The notes under the pieces were generated by a model. It was not told the origin of the DNA, did not search any database, and saw only the letters and a program-made list of their open reading frames with translations. Both the position numbers and the translations under genes were made by a program. Positions 46,619 to 55,733 of a DNA stretch of 64,000 nucleotides are shown here, one piece after another. Each line of letters opens with the position of its first letter. Within the stretch, counting starts at the first letter, position 1. Source of the DNA: Anaerolineales bacterium (GTDB lineage Bacteria > Chloroflexota > Anaerolineae > Aggregatilineales > UBA2796); the NCBI GenBank assembly GCA_015075625.1, contig JABTTZ010000002.1, positions 248,001 to 312,000 on the forward strand, in the 5' to 3' direction.

Positions 46619-49255
46619 ATGGCTAAAAAATGGATTTACCTGTTTTCCGAGGGGAACGCAGAGATGCGCGATCTCTTAGGGGGAAAAGGCGCAGGGCTGG
46701 CGGAGATGACACGAACGGGCGTCCCCGTCCCGCCCGGTTTCACCATCACCACCGATGCCTGTAACGCTTATTATGATGCCGGACAGAAGTTCCCCGCCGG
46801 ACTGTGGGAGCAGGTGGTTGCCTGTGTAGGGACGCTAGAAAAACAAACGGGGCGGCGCTTTGCCGATGCCGCCAACCCGCTGTTGGTTTCCGTTCGCAGC
46901 GGAGCGAAATTTTCTATGCCCGGAATGATGGATACCGTCCTTGATCTCGGCTTGAACGCAGAGACGCTGCAAGGGCTGGCAGAGCAGACGAAGAACCCTC
47001 GCTTTGCCTATGACGCTTACCGTCGCTTCATTCAGCTTTTCGGCAAGATTGTGCTTGGGGTGGATGGCAGTAAATTTGAGCGGGCGCTGACACGGCTGAA
47101 GAAACGCCGCCTCGATTCGGAACTGACCACAGAAGAATTGATCAAGCTCTCGGAAACCTTCAAGCAGATTGTCTACGATGAAACGGGCAGCGAGTTCCCC
47201 GAAGACCCCTATGCACAGCTTGAACAAGCCATTGCTGCCGTCTTTCGTTCATGGTTCGGGCGGCGTGCCATTGATTACCGCCGTCACAACCACATTCCCG
47301 ATACGCTAGGGACGGCGGTCAATGTGCAGGCGATGGTTTTTGGGAACATGGGCGGTGACAGCGCCACAGGCGTTGCCTTTACCCGCAACCCTAGCACAGG
47401 CGAAGCCGACCTGTTCGGGGAATATTTGGTGAATGCGCAAGGTGAGGATGTGGTTGCCGGTATTCGGACGCCGCAGCCAATCGCCAAACTGAAAGAGGAT
47501 ATGCCCGCCGTCTACGAGCAGTTCAAGGGCATTGTCAACCAGCTTGAACAGCACTACACCGATATGCAGGACGTTGAATTCACCATCGAACGCGGCAAAC
47601 TGTGGATGCTCCAAACGCGCACCGGAAAACGCACAGGATTGGCGGCGGTGCGGATCGCCGTTGAGATGGTTGAAGAAGGGCTGATCAGCAAGGCAACGGC
47701 TGTGCAGCGTGTTGATGCCGAATCGCTGAACCAACTGCTTCACCCAATGCTTGATCCGCACGCCCGCGCCCAGACAAAACCAATCGGGAAAGGCTTGCCC
47801 GCCTCCCCCGGTGCGGCTGTGGGCAAGGCGGTGTTCGATCCTGATGAGGCGGAAAAAATGGCGGCGCATGGGGAGCGCATTATCCTCATTCGCAATGAGA
47901 CAACCCCTGAAGACTTACACGGGATGATCGCCGCCAAAGGACTTCTCACAGCGCATGGTGGGATGACCAGCCACGCGGCGGTGGTGGCACGCGGCATGGG
48001 GAAACCGTGTGTTGCCGGAGTGGGCGAACTGCATATCAATTACGCCACCCAGACGGCTGTCCTCGGTGATACGACGCTCAAAAAAGGGGATTGGCTAACC
48101 GTCAACGGGACAAGCGGGGAGCTTTTTATTGGGGCGCTGCCCGTTGTTGACCCGATCCTTTCCGATGAATTTACCATGCTCATGGCATGGGCGGATGAAT
48201 TCCGCACGATGGGTGTGCGTACTAATGCTGATATTCCCCGTGATGCGAAGATTGCCCGCCAGTTTGGGGCGGAGGGGATCGGTCTGTGCCGCACGGAGCA
48301 TATGTTCTTTGAAGGGGATCGGATTACCGCCATGCGCGAGATGATCCTTGCCGATACAGAGGAGGAACGGCGGGCGGCGCTGGCGAAGATCGAACCGCTT
48401 CAGCAGGGCGATTTTGAAGGGTTGTTCCGCGAGATGGACGGGCATCCAGTGATCATCCGCACGCTTGACCCGCCGCTCCATGAATTTTTGCCGCACGGCA
48501 ACAACGATATTCGGACGCTGGCAGAAAAACTTGGGCTAAGTTTTCAGCGCGTGAAAACGCGGGTGGAAAGCCTTCAAGAGGCGAACCCCATGCTTGGTCT
48601 GCGCGGCTGCCGCTTGGGGATTTTGTACCCAGAGATCACCGAGATGCAGGCGCGTGCCATTTTCAATGCGGCGGTCACTGTCCAACGGGAAGGGATCACT
48701 GTCTACCCCGAAGTGATGATCCCGCTGGTGGCAACGGTTGCCGAGTTGAAAGAACAAGCTGACCTTGTGCGCCGCGTTGCCGAGGAAGTTCAAACCCTTA
48801 CGGGTGCCTCGCTGGACTATAAAATTGGGACGATGATCGAACTTCCGCGTGCGGCGTTGGTTGCTCATAACATTGCGGAGGTGGCGGAGTTCTTCAGCTT
48901 TGGGACAAACGACCTCACCCAAACGACGCTTGGTCTCAGCCGTGATGATGCAGGGCGCTTCTTGCCCATGTATGTTGATCATAAAATCTTCAGCCAAGAC
49001 CCCTTCGAGTCCATTGACCAAGAAGGTGTAGGGCAGTTGGTGCGTATGGCGACAGAACGCGGGCGGGCGACGAACCCCGCGTTGGAGGTGGGCATCTGTG
49101 GTGAACATGGCGGCAACCCCGCCAGTGTGATGTTCTTTTACGATGTGGGGTTGGATTACGTCAGTTGTTCCCCCTTCCGTGTCCCCGTCGCCAAACTTGC
49201 GGCGGCGCAAGCGGCACTAGCCGCACAGGGGGCGTTGGTAAAGATCGATAAGTAA
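46619..49255 (+). CDS. ppdK: Pyruvate phosphate dikinase
   Basis: An 878-residue enzyme that interconverts pyruvate, ATP and Pi with PEP, AMP and PPi. The ATP-grasp region (LLGGKGAGLAEMTRTG, FGNMGGDSATGVAFTRNPSTG) is followed by the swivelling domain with phospho-histidine His452 (GGMTSHAAVVARGMGKPCV) and a PEP-binding barrel ending GICGEHGGNPASVMFFYD. ATG 46619 has AAGGA nine bases upstream. It follows hypE by 79 bases on the same strand and with PFOR gives a pyruvate/PEP node next to the hydrogenase genes. Confidence 0.97.
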   Translation: MAKKWIYLFSEGNAEMRDLLGGKGAGLAEMTRTGVPVPPGFTITTDACNAYYDAGQKFPAGLWEQVVACVGTLEKQTGRRFADAANPLLVSVRSGAKFSMPGMMDTVLDLGLNAETLQGLAEQTKNPRFAYDAYRRFIQLFGKIVLGVDGSKFERALTRLKKRRLDSELTTEELIKLSETFKQIVYDETGSEFPEDPYAQLEQAIAAVFRSWFGRRAIDYRRHNHIPDTLGTAVNVQAMVFGNMGGDSATGVAFTRNPSTGEADLFGEYLVNAQGEDVVAGIRTPQPIAKLKEDMPAVYEQFKGIVNQLEQHYTDMQDVEFTIERGKLWMLQTRTGKRTGLAAVRIAVEMVEEGLISKATAVQRVDAESLNQLLHPMLDPHARAQTKPIGKGLPASPGAAVGKAVFDPDEAEKMAAHGERIILIRNETTPEDLHGMIAAKGLLTAHGGMTSHAAVVARGMGKPCVAGVGELHINYATQTAVLGDTTLKKGDWLTVNGTSGELFIGALPVVDPILSDEFTMLMAWADEFRTMGVRTNADIPRDAKIARQFGAEGIGLCRTEHMFFEGDRITAMREMILADTEEERRAALAKIEPLQQGDFEGLFREMDGHPVIIRTLDPPLHEFLPHGNNDIRTLAEKLGLSFQRVKTRVESLQEANPMLGLRGCRLGILYPEITEMQARAIFNAAVTVQREGITVYPEVMIPLVATVAELKEQADLVRRVAEEVQTLTGASLDYKIGTMIELPRAALVAHNIAEVAEFFSFGTNDLTQTTLGLSRDDAGRFLPMYVDHKIFSQDPFESIDQEGVGQLVRMATERGRATNPALEVGICGEHGGNPASVMFFYDVGLDYVSCSPFRVPVAKLAAAQAALAAQGALVKIDK

Positions 49256-49267
49256 CCCCCGATAACG

Positions 49268-49305
49268 TCCGGCGCGGTTGTGTTTCTCCAGACGAACGCG
49301 CCGGA
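49268..49305. terminator. GC-rich hairpin between convergent genes
   Basis: TCCGGCGCG and CGCGCCGGA form a perfect nine-base stem with a loop of 20 bases, midway between the ends of ppdK and the lipoprotein gene. No T-run follows on either strand, so action as a bidirectional terminator is only a suggestion. Confidence 0.4.
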
Positions 49306-49330
49306 GGGTATGTGAGCGGCTGAATTGTCC

Positions 49331-50341
49331 TCAGCGCCGCAGCCACCCGCCACCAGCATGAATGGCGATCACCCGCCCCGTGTTTTCGGTGATTGTCATG
49401 ACGCCCTCTTGTGAGGCATTACCCTCCATCGTCGTCTGGTAGGCATATTCCGTCCCTAACGCCCATCCCAAGCGATCTCGGACGTTGGGTTGTGTTCGCC
49501 AGACTAAGCCAAACCCCCGTATCGGCTGAAGGACACCCTCTGGCGGGGTGATGCCCGGATCGCTTTCGGCGTCCCCCTCGCGGAATTGATCGGGGAAGGA
49601 CGTCCACTCGCCGCCCTCATAGAGGACATAAATCCGGTTTTGACTCTGCACCCAGAGCATCAGCCCGCGTTGGAAGGGTTGTTGGGCGACCAAGCCGGGC
49701 AAGATCGCGCCGGAGGGGGGGGCGCTGGCGCAGCCCATGACTGGATCGGGAAGCGTGCCATCGGGGCAGGCAAGGGCAACGCTCAAGGTTTGTGTCAGCG
49801 GGCTTGATTCCGACCCGGCGAGGAGCGTAAAACGCACCTCGATCTTCGCCGTTTGGGGGATGGTCACTTGGAGCGTCCCCGTCCCCGGCACTACCCATGA
49901 TTGATCCCGTTCACCTTCGGCAACCTCGCGGAAGATCGTCCCCATTTTGACGCCCTCTAGCGACCAGGCAAGGGTGATTGTGCTGCCCGGTTGGGTCGTT
50001 AGTGCATCAGCGGTGAAATAGTTGATGCGCACTGTGCCGCCGACAATACCTCCCCCTTCAAGGGTTGGCGTGTAAGGCAACGGAGAGGGGGCAAAGCCTA
50101 AAAGCGGCGTGGGCGACGCACCAAAGGTGGGCGTGGGGGGAATGATTTTCGTCGGGGAGGGGACGCCCGTCGGCTCAATGCGTGTGGCGGAAGGAATGGG
50201 GGTGATCGAGGGCGTCAGGGTTGGGCGGACAGTGGGCAAGATCGGCTCTACCGCCGCCCCACACCCGGCTAGGCTGAAGCCAACGATCAAGAGGCACAGT
50301 ACCCCGACACAGCGCACAGGACGATGACCGGGGAAAGGCAT
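49331..50341 (-). CDS. Putative lipoprotein with Thr/Pro-rich linker
   Basis: A 336-residue secreted protein of unknown function. The signal peptide ends in a lipobox, FSLAGC, with the cysteine near residue 26. A Thr/Pro/Ser-rich linker (about 34-92) leads to a beta-rich domain (GTVRINYFTADALTTQPG, ITLAWSLEGV) that looks Ig-like, and then a C-terminal domain with several Trp and Tyr. The linker style matches the chitinase. ATG 50341 is chosen because it starts the signal peptide; it follows the Trm112-like gene by 20 bases. Confidence 0.75.
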   Translation of the reverse strand: MPFPGHRPVRCVGVLCLLIVGFSLAGCGAAVEPILPTVRPTLTPSITPIPSATRIEPTGVPSPTKIIPPTPTFGASPTPLLGFAPSPLPYTPTLEGGGIVGGTVRINYFTADALTTQPGSTITLAWSLEGVKMGTIFREVAEGERDQSWVVPGTGTLQVTIPQTAKIEVRFTLLAGSESSPLTQTLSVALACPDGTLPDPVMGCASAPPSGAILPGLVAQQPFQRGLMLWVQSQNRIYVLYEGGEWTSFPDQFREGDAESDPGITPPEGVLQPIRGFGLVWRTQPNVRDRLGWALGTEYAYQTTMEGNASQEGVMTITENTGRVIAIHAGGGWLRR

Positions 50342-50361
50342 AGCGCACACCGCTTTTAGGG

Positions 50362-50613
50362 TTAGTCGGCTGGTGGCGGGACGGGCAGTTCTGTTTCGGG
50401 AATGGCTTTGTATTTCTCCCCGATCTCCACCAACATACGCGGGATGCCGTCTACAATCGGGTATTTGCAGCCGCTGTCGTCGCAAACCAACCAGCAGCCA
50501 TGAACAAGGCGGAGTTTGCCGGGGTCGTTGCCCTTATCTTGGTAGTGAACAGCGACAGGGCAGCGTAGAATGGCGAGAAAATCGGGCGCAATGCCTGTAG
50601 GTTTGTTGCTCAT
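50362..50613 (-). CDS. Trm112-like / UPF0434 family protein
   Basis: An 83-residue small zinc-ribbon-like protein. The core FLAILRCPVAVHYQDKGN, CDDSGCKYPIVDGIPRML matches the Trm112/YcaR family, whose eukaryotic members activate methyltransferases. Cysteines are at positions 18, 44 and 49, so one ligand of the usual four appears replaced. It precedes the lipoprotein gene by 20 bases on the same strand. Confidence 0.82.
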   Translation of the reverse strand: MSNKPTGIAPDFLAILRCPVAVHYQDKGNDPGKLRLVHGCWLVCDDSGCKYPIVDGIPRMLVEIGEKYKAIPETELPVPPPAD

Positions 50614-50675
50614 GGGTGATTCTAGTATCCATTTTAGCGCGTTTGCTTCAGATAGCCTGTCAGATTATCAAAACG

Positions 50676-50827
50676 TTAGAGCTTACGCAGTTGACCTTGT
50701 TTCCCCTGTAGTCATCGAAACATCGAAAGGGAATGTTTGAGGGAGCTTCCCCCTCAAACACCTCATTCCCCCTCTCTCCTCGTGGGGAGAGGGGGGTAGG
50801 CGGTGAAGGCAACTGCGTAACGTCTAA
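50676..50827. mobile_element. MITE-like element with 18-base terminal inverted repeats
   Basis: The left end (50676-50693) and the reverse complement of the right end (50810-50827) share TTAGA, two differing bases, then TTACGCAGTTG. The 152-base interior has no gene but holds a C-rich hairpin (50768-50795). It fills most of the spacer between two minus-strand genes. No clear target-site duplication was seen. Confidence 0.6.
50768..50795. repeat. C-rich hairpin repeat, family C copy 3
   Basis: CCCCCTCTCTCC, loop TCGT, then GGGGAGAGGGGG, pairing over 12 bases with one wobble. It is inside the MITE-like element. Confidence 0.55.
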
Positions 50828-50887
50828 AAGTATAACGCAAGTGTAGGGTAAGCACAGAGACAAGACCTCCCACTGGCGCTCCGGCGC

Positions 50888-51748
50888 TTACAACAAGCGA
50901 TAGAGGCGATCCGAAACGTAGAGAACGGCGACCTCCGTCCCAACTTTGGGTAATGCCGTTTTGCGAAGATCGTCGCGGTCTTCGCGCAGGATGCCGATCA
51001 CCTCGCGCTGATCGGGAGTGCGGAATTTGTAATGGAGGGTCACAATGTAGCTTGCTCCGCGCTCTAACGCCTCTGCTTTTGTGATCTCCCCACGCAGCAC
51101 CATGCCCCGCCGTTCAAAGTGACGGTTACGCAGGCTGATAAGGACGGCACGCCCCGTCAGGATTGCCGCTCCTGCCGCCGGCACAATGCCGATGATCAAT
51201 GCCAGATCAAGATCAATGGGGATCAGTTGTTGGAAGGCAAGGGTAGATCGGCGGGGATTTTCTGGGAGGTATTTGATGTAGATCGCCGCCCCCTCGGTGA
51301 ACGCCTCAAAGGTAGCGCGATCTATATCCGCCTCACCGCTGAATGATTCCCCTTGCGCGGTGGTAAAGGCAAAGGTGACCAGCCAACGATCAACTGCCCC
51401 CCGCAAGGACGTTAGTTGCGAGCGCCCGGTGACTGTGGCGGGAAGGGTAATCGCCCGCGCTTCGGCGTCGGCGCTTTGACGGACGGTGCGAACGCCCTCC
51501 AAAACTGCGCCGAAGGTACACAAGGCAGCGATCACCACCGCGCCAAGCGCCACTAACCAATGCCCCCCCAAGCTGACACGATCCCGCGCCGTCCCCTGCA
51601 CGATTCCATACTGATCGTGAACGATGTATGCTGCATCCGGGTTGGGGGCAAGTTTTTTCAGTTCGTCTGCCGCGCCCCCCGTTCCCTTCAAAAGGGAGGA
51701 CTGTGAAGACAGGGGCGATTTTGAGGGGGAGGCGGGTGGTTTTGCCAC
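50888..51748 (-). CDS. DUF3592-like membrane protein
   Basis: A 286-residue protein with two membrane segments (about 65-85 and 182-204). Between them is a beta-rich stretch, ATVTG...WLVTFAFTTAQGESFSGEAD...IYIKYLPENPRRS, the pattern of DUF3592 domains, and a second similar stretch follows the second helix. The function is unknown. The start is GTG 51748, with GGAG seven bases upstream. It begins two bases after the GH13 gene ends and is probably co-translated with it. Confidence 0.75.
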   Translation of the reverse strand: MAKPPASPSKSPLSSQSSLLKGTGGAADELKKLAPNPDAAYIVHDQYGIVQGTARDRVSLGGHWLVALGAVVIAALCTFGAVLEGVRTVRQSADAEARAITLPATVTGRSQLTSLRGAVDRWLVTFAFTTAQGESFSGEADIDRATFEAFTEGAAIYIKYLPENPRRSTLAFQQLIPIDLDLALIIGIVPAAGAAILTGRAVLISLRNRHFERRGMVLRGEITKAEALERGASYIVTLHYKFRTPDQREVIGILREDRDDLRKTALPKVGTEVAVLYVSDRLYRLL

Positions 51749-51750
51749 AA

Positions 51751-53622
51751 TTACGCTCCGCTGATGGCTAAAATCAAGCCGGTTGGGGCGCTTAGCTGCC
51801 CTAAGGCAATCTCGCCATTCATGACGGTGTATGTCCCGCCGCCCATGACGTCACGCAAGGTAACCCCATCGGCAAGATCAGCGTGCCAAAGCGGGAGATG
51901 TACCCCCGCATCGGGGCTGCCCCCACGCCAGCCAACAACGATCAAGCGCTCTGTGGGAGACTGCCGTTGAAAGGCGATCAACCCGTCCTGTGCATAGAGA
52001 ATTTGAAAGCCACCGTCACGTAGTGCTGCGGAGGTTGCTTTCAGATGCCCTAGTTTCTGGTGCAGGGCAAACAAATCTTGATCCCACCGTTCCCGCTCCC
52101 AAATCATGGTGGCGCGGTTGAACGGGTCGTTCGCTCCTTCCATGCCGATTTCGTCGCCATAGTAGACGCACGGCACGCCGGGGAAGGTGTAGAGAAGGAT
52201 TGCCCCTAGCGCTGCCAAGCGGCGATCTCCTTTGCAGACAGTCAAAATCCGCGTGGTGTCATGGCTGCCCAGAAGGTTGAACTGCATCCGCGCTATAACC
52301 CAGGGAATCACACCCATAAACCGCCGCCACTGCTCTGCCATATGCTCAGCGTCAAGCACATCGGTATCGTTCCAGTCGGCGCCCCAATCTGCGCCAAGAT
52401 CACCTCCGGCAAGGAAACGGCGGACGGGGAAGGTGAACCCCTGATAGTTCATCGAGGCATCTAGTTCGTCGCCCTGAAGGTGGGGTGTCCCATCGTGGAA
52501 GTGTTCGCCAATCAGGTAGGCGTTGGGCGATTCGTCTTTTACCGCCGCCCGAATTTCGCGCCCGATCTCATGACCAAGCTGCGATGCGCCCTGTTTGCCC
52601 TGCATGTTTGCCACATCTAAGCGCCAACCATCAATGCCGAAGGGTTCACGCAGCCAATGGCGCAAGACGGAATCTCCCGCGCCATAAAGCCGGCTGCGCA
52701 GTTTTTGGCTGCGGTAGTTCCACTTTACCAACGAGGGAATCCCTAGCCACGACACATAGTCGTGAGGATGGTCATTGAAGGTGAAAAACTCGTAATGAGG
52801 GGATTCAGCGCTTGCCTGAGCCTCCTGAAACCAGGGGTGAGTCCAGCCCGTGTGATTCAGCGTGACATCGAGCATAAGGCGCATCCCAACGGCATTAAGG
52901 GCGTGCCGCAAGGCAATTAGCGCATCGTCCCCGCCGAGATAGGGATCGATGCTGAAGAAGTCTACAATGTCGTAGCGGTGGTTCGTCCGTGCCGGGAAGA
53001 TCGGCGTCAAGTAGAGGGCATTCACGCCAAGCTCTTGAAGGTAGTCGATCTTCTGGGTGATACCCGGCAAATCGCCGCCGTAGAAATCGAGCGTCCCGCT
53101 TTCCTGCCAGGGGAGGGGGGGATCGCCCCAATTCCGGCGCTGGGTCTTGAAGCCTCGGTTCTCCCACGCCCCTTCGGGTATGTCGTTGGCGGGATCGCCG
53201 TTGAAGAAGCGGTCTGGGAAAATCTCGTAGAAAACCGCCGTAGAAACCCATTCCGGCGTATGAAAATCTGCCAGAAGGTTAAAATCGTGGGCATCGGGGG
53301 AATCGGCACGGCTAATTCCCTGTGCATTAAGGTAATAAGCCCCTTCCTTGCTCAGCAGTTTGAAACGGTAGGGATTGCGCGGCATGGTGATCGCCATCTC
53401 TGCTGTGTAGAGAGTGGTAGCCCCCTCAGTGGTGGCGGTCATTTTCGTCGTGAGGTTTTCGCCATCGGGACAGGTGCGGAGGTAGACCGCATGAACGGGC
53501 GTCTCCCCAACAAGACGGAGGCGAATCGTCACTGTTTCACCGAGGCGTGGTGTCGGGTTGGAGACAAACAACGCCGATCCGTCGTGGTGGACTGCGGCGC
53601 TCCAATGGAAAGCGTGCGTCAT
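51751..53622 (-). CDS. Cyclomaltodextrinase/neopullulanase-type GH13 alpha-glucanase
   Basis: A 623-residue cytoplasmic-looking enzyme (no signal peptide) expected to hydrolyse alpha-1,4 or alpha-1,6 glucosidic bonds of maltodextrins. The N-terminal beta domain (about 1-120) resembles the CBM34 module of cyclomaltodextrinases. The barrel has WVSTAVFYEIFPDRF, nucleophile Asp336 (GWRLDVAN), acid/base Glu373 (IGEHFHDG) and Asp455 (LGSHDTTR). It fits processing of sugars taken up by malEFG about 21 kb away. It is divergent from ricT. Confidence 0.92.
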   Translation of the reverse strand: MTHAFHWSAAVHHDGSALFVSNPTPRLGETVTIRLRLVGETPVHAVYLRTCPDGENLTTKMTATTEGATTLYTAEMAITMPRNPYRFKLLSKEGAYYLNAQGISRADSPDAHDFNLLADFHTPEWVSTAVFYEIFPDRFFNGDPANDIPEGAWENRGFKTQRRNWGDPPLPWQESGTLDFYGGDLPGITQKIDYLQELGVNALYLTPIFPARTNHRYDIVDFFSIDPYLGGDDALIALRHALNAVGMRLMLDVTLNHTGWTHPWFQEAQASAESPHYEFFTFNDHPHDYVSWLGIPSLVKWNYRSQKLRSRLYGAGDSVLRHWLREPFGIDGWRLDVANMQGKQGASQLGHEIGREIRAAVKDESPNAYLIGEHFHDGTPHLQGDELDASMNYQGFTFPVRRFLAGGDLGADWGADWNDTDVLDAEHMAEQWRRFMGVIPWVIARMQFNLLGSHDTTRILTVCKGDRRLAALGAILLYTFPGVPCVYYGDEIGMEGANDPFNRATMIWERERWDQDLFALHQKLGHLKATSAALRDGGFQILYAQDGLIAFQRQSPTERLIVVGWRGGSPDAGVHLPLWHADLADGVTLRDVMGGGTYTVMNGEIALGQLSAPTGLILAISGA

Positions 53623-53726
53623 GGTTTTTCCAATTCATATCAGAGAATTTGCTGAAGCCCATAATCTCCCGTATTATGGTGAGAAATGAGTTTCGTTCAC
53701 TAGTGTACCGTATAGAAAATTGAAGC

Positions 53727-54725
53727 ATGACCGATACACCGCAGACTGTACAAACTGAGACACTTTCACGGATTGCCGCCATCCGTTTCCAAAAGGTGGG
53801 CAAACTCTATCATTTCGACTGCCTCGCCTTTCCCAACCTTCAGCAAGGGGATTATGTCATTGTAGAGACGATGCGCGGGCGGCAAATGGGGGAGGTGGTT
53901 GAGTTTTATCCCCCCGAATCTGATCGCTTTGACTACAAGCCGATCACGCGGATGGCGACGCCCGCCGATCTTTTGCTGCGCCAACAATGGGAGGCGAAAG
54001 GGTTATCGACGCTGATCGAAATCCGCGAACTGGCTCATGAACTAGGCGGCTACGGGACGTGCAAATTTCTTGCCGTGCAGTACAACTATGATGGCACAAT
54101 CATGACGGTCATGTACAGCACAGACGACCAACGGGTGAACATCAACCGGCTGCGCAGCGCCCTTGCCAGCCGCTATTCGGCAAAGATCGATGTACGCCAA
54201 GTCGGTCCGCGTGATGTGGCAAAATTGATCGGGGGGATGGGCGCGTGCGGCATACCGCGCTGTTGTTCCTCGTTCCTCACGGAGTTCAGCCCCGTCTCAA
54301 TCAAGATGGCAAAAGCGCAAGGTATTTCCTTGAATCCGTCGGAAATCACAGGGATGTGTGGGCGGCTGCGCTGCTGCCTTGTCTATGAATATGAACAGTA
54401 TGTGGAGGCGCGTAAGCAGCTTCCCAAGCGAAACAAGCGGGTAGGCACAGCACAAGGTGTGGGGAAAGTCATTGACGTTCACCCCTTGTTGGACGCTGTA
54501 ACCGTTTTGGTCGAAGATACGCGCCTCCTCGTCAAACGGGATGATCTTCTCCCACTGGACGAATTGGAGGCGTTGGAGGCAAAAGCAAAAGGCGGCTGTT
54601 CTCGCCATGAGAGCGGCGGCTGTGATTGCGGCGCGAAACATGGCGGCAAGGATGCCGATGAGGACGAAGATGAGAATCTTCCCATGATTTTGGATGATGA
54701 GGACGATCCGATTGCTGATTTGTAG
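53727..54725 (+). CDS. ricT: PSP1 domain protein, RicT/YaaT family
   Basis: A 332-residue PSP1 protein. In B. subtilis RicT works with RicA and RicF in an Fe-S complex that aids RNA processing. The PSP1 core runs from about 15 to 270, with Cys174, Cys179, Cys180, Cys211, Cys216 and Cys217 (CGIPRCCSSF and CGRLRCCLVY). The protein is longer than usual: the tail adds Cys291, His294, Cys299, Cys301 and His305, then an acidic run (DADEDEDEN). No RicA or RicF gene is adjacent. Confidence 0.9.
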   Translation: MTDTPQTVQTETLSRIAAIRFQKVGKLYHFDCLAFPNLQQGDYVIVETMRGRQMGEVVEFYPPESDRFDYKPITRMATPADLLLRQQWEAKGLSTLIEIRELAHELGGYGTCKFLAVQYNYDGTIMTVMYSTDDQRVNINRLRSALASRYSAKIDVRQVGPRDVAKLIGGMGACGIPRCCSSFLTEFSPVSIKMAKAQGISLNPSEITGMCGRLRCCLVYEYEQYVEARKQLPKRNKRVGTAQGVGKVIDVHPLLDAVTVLVEDTRLLVKRDDLLPLDELEALEAKAKGGCSRHESGGCDCGAKHGGKDADEDEDENLPMILDDEDDPIADL

Positions 54726-54761
54726 CTGCTGTGCCGGATTATCAGGTTAAGGGCAAGGCGT

Positions 54762-55301
54762 ATGCTGCGTGGGTTTCAGGCTTTTTTACGGTTGGGGATG
54801 ATTCTGGGGCGTACTGCGCTTGTTCAAAAGGCGGCAACGTCTGCGCTAACCGCCGGCATGGAAGCGGCAAACCGCGCCACCCACAAGCACATTCGTCAGG
54901 TGTTCGCTGTGGATTTACCCCTGACGGTGTTTGTGCGGGGTAGCCAGTGTGAGCTTATCGTGCGCCGCGAGGCGGGCGACCATGTGGAGTTGAACGCGAC
55001 GTTGCTTGCCTCGTTCGGGGTGGAATTTGTCACCGAGCAAGATGAACACGGCGTTTATATCGTTGCCAAGCGAAGACCGATGCTAGGGAAAGTCTCACGA
55101 GTCAAGTTCAGCATCACGCTGCCGCCGGAAGCGAACCTTGTCGTTCATTTGACGCCCGGCACGGTGATGCTCCATGACGTGGATGGGGCGATCACGATTC
55201 CGGCGGCTGCTCCGGTGGATTCCCGTCCGGCGCTGACGGTGACACCCCCGCCGAATCCATCCCTTCCGGCACGGACGGGGTGGGGGCGTCGTCGGGCATA
55301 G
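54762..55301 (+). CDS. Unknown protein, possible adhesin-like beta domain
   Basis: A 179-residue protein. A helical N-terminus (about 1-45) leads to a repeating beta pattern (LPLTVFVRGSQCELIVRREAGDHVELNA, then VSRVKFSITLPPEANLVVHLTPG) that faintly recalls DUF4097 putative adhesins. The Pro-rich C-terminus overlaps the tail of the nuclease-like gene on the other strand over 110 bases. It starts 36 bases after ricT ends. Confidence 0.6.
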   Translation: MLRGFQAFLRLGMILGRTALVQKAATSALTAGMEAANRATHKHIRQVFAVDLPLTVFVRGSQCELIVRREAGDHVELNATLLASFGVEFVTEQDEHGVYIVAKRRPMLGKVSRVKFSITLPPEANLVVHLTPGTVMLHDVDGAITIPAAAPVDSRPALTVTPPPNPSLPARTGWGRRRA

Positions 55302-55713
55302 GGGGGACGCCTAGCGCTGCCCAAAAGTCAGCGTAATCAAGGGGGTGAAAATCCCCCGCCCCAACGAGGTATGCCCGCTGATCTGTCCACATGAAAAGGC
55401 GCTGCCCTCGCTCCCGTTGAAGCAAGACAGAAACCTCGCGCAAGCCGATATGATCCCGCGTTCGGACAACCCCCTTCACTTCGACCCACGCCTTTGGCTG
55501 GGGGAGGTAGAAATCGACCAAGTAACGGATCGTCTCCCCCAAGCGCTCTGGTTCGTAAAACCAGCGTAGATTTCGCGCCTCCAACGCCAACGCGAAACGA
55601 ATTTCCAGTTGAGAGCGGAAGCGCGTGAGACGCAAGGCGGGAGGGAGCGCCCCAGCGTGCCACGTTTGGGCATGGAGGGGCGGCAAGGGCAGTGACTTAC
55701 GCGGGCGGCGCAT
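55192..55713 (-). CDS. Putative PD-(D/E)XK endonuclease-like protein
   Basis: A 173-residue protein with a clear PD-(D/E)XK pattern: Glu37 (SQLEIRFALAL), Asp67 (YLVDFYLPQ) and Glu78-x-Lys80 (AWVEVKG). The arrangement is like TnsA-N or phage-type nucleases. The last 35 residues are Pro/Ser-rich and antisense to the neighbouring gene, so this tail may be extra. It starts 20 bases after the clpP gene ends on the same strand. The target is unknown. Confidence 0.72.
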   Translation of the reverse strand: MRRPRKSLPLPPLHAQTWHAGALPPALRLTRFRSQLEIRFALALEARNLRWFYEPERLGETIRYLVDFYLPQPKAWVEVKGVVRTRDHIGLREVSVLLQRERGQRLFMWTDQRAYLVGAGDFHPLDYADFWAALGVPPMPDDAPTPSVPEGMDSAGVSPSAPDGNPPEQPPES

Positions 55714-55733
55714 CGGCGTTTCGTCGGGCGAGC

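Noticed and set aside
49268-49305. Treating the 9-base GC hairpin as a firm bidirectional terminator
   Set aside because: No T-run on either strand; it is listed only as a low-confidence site.
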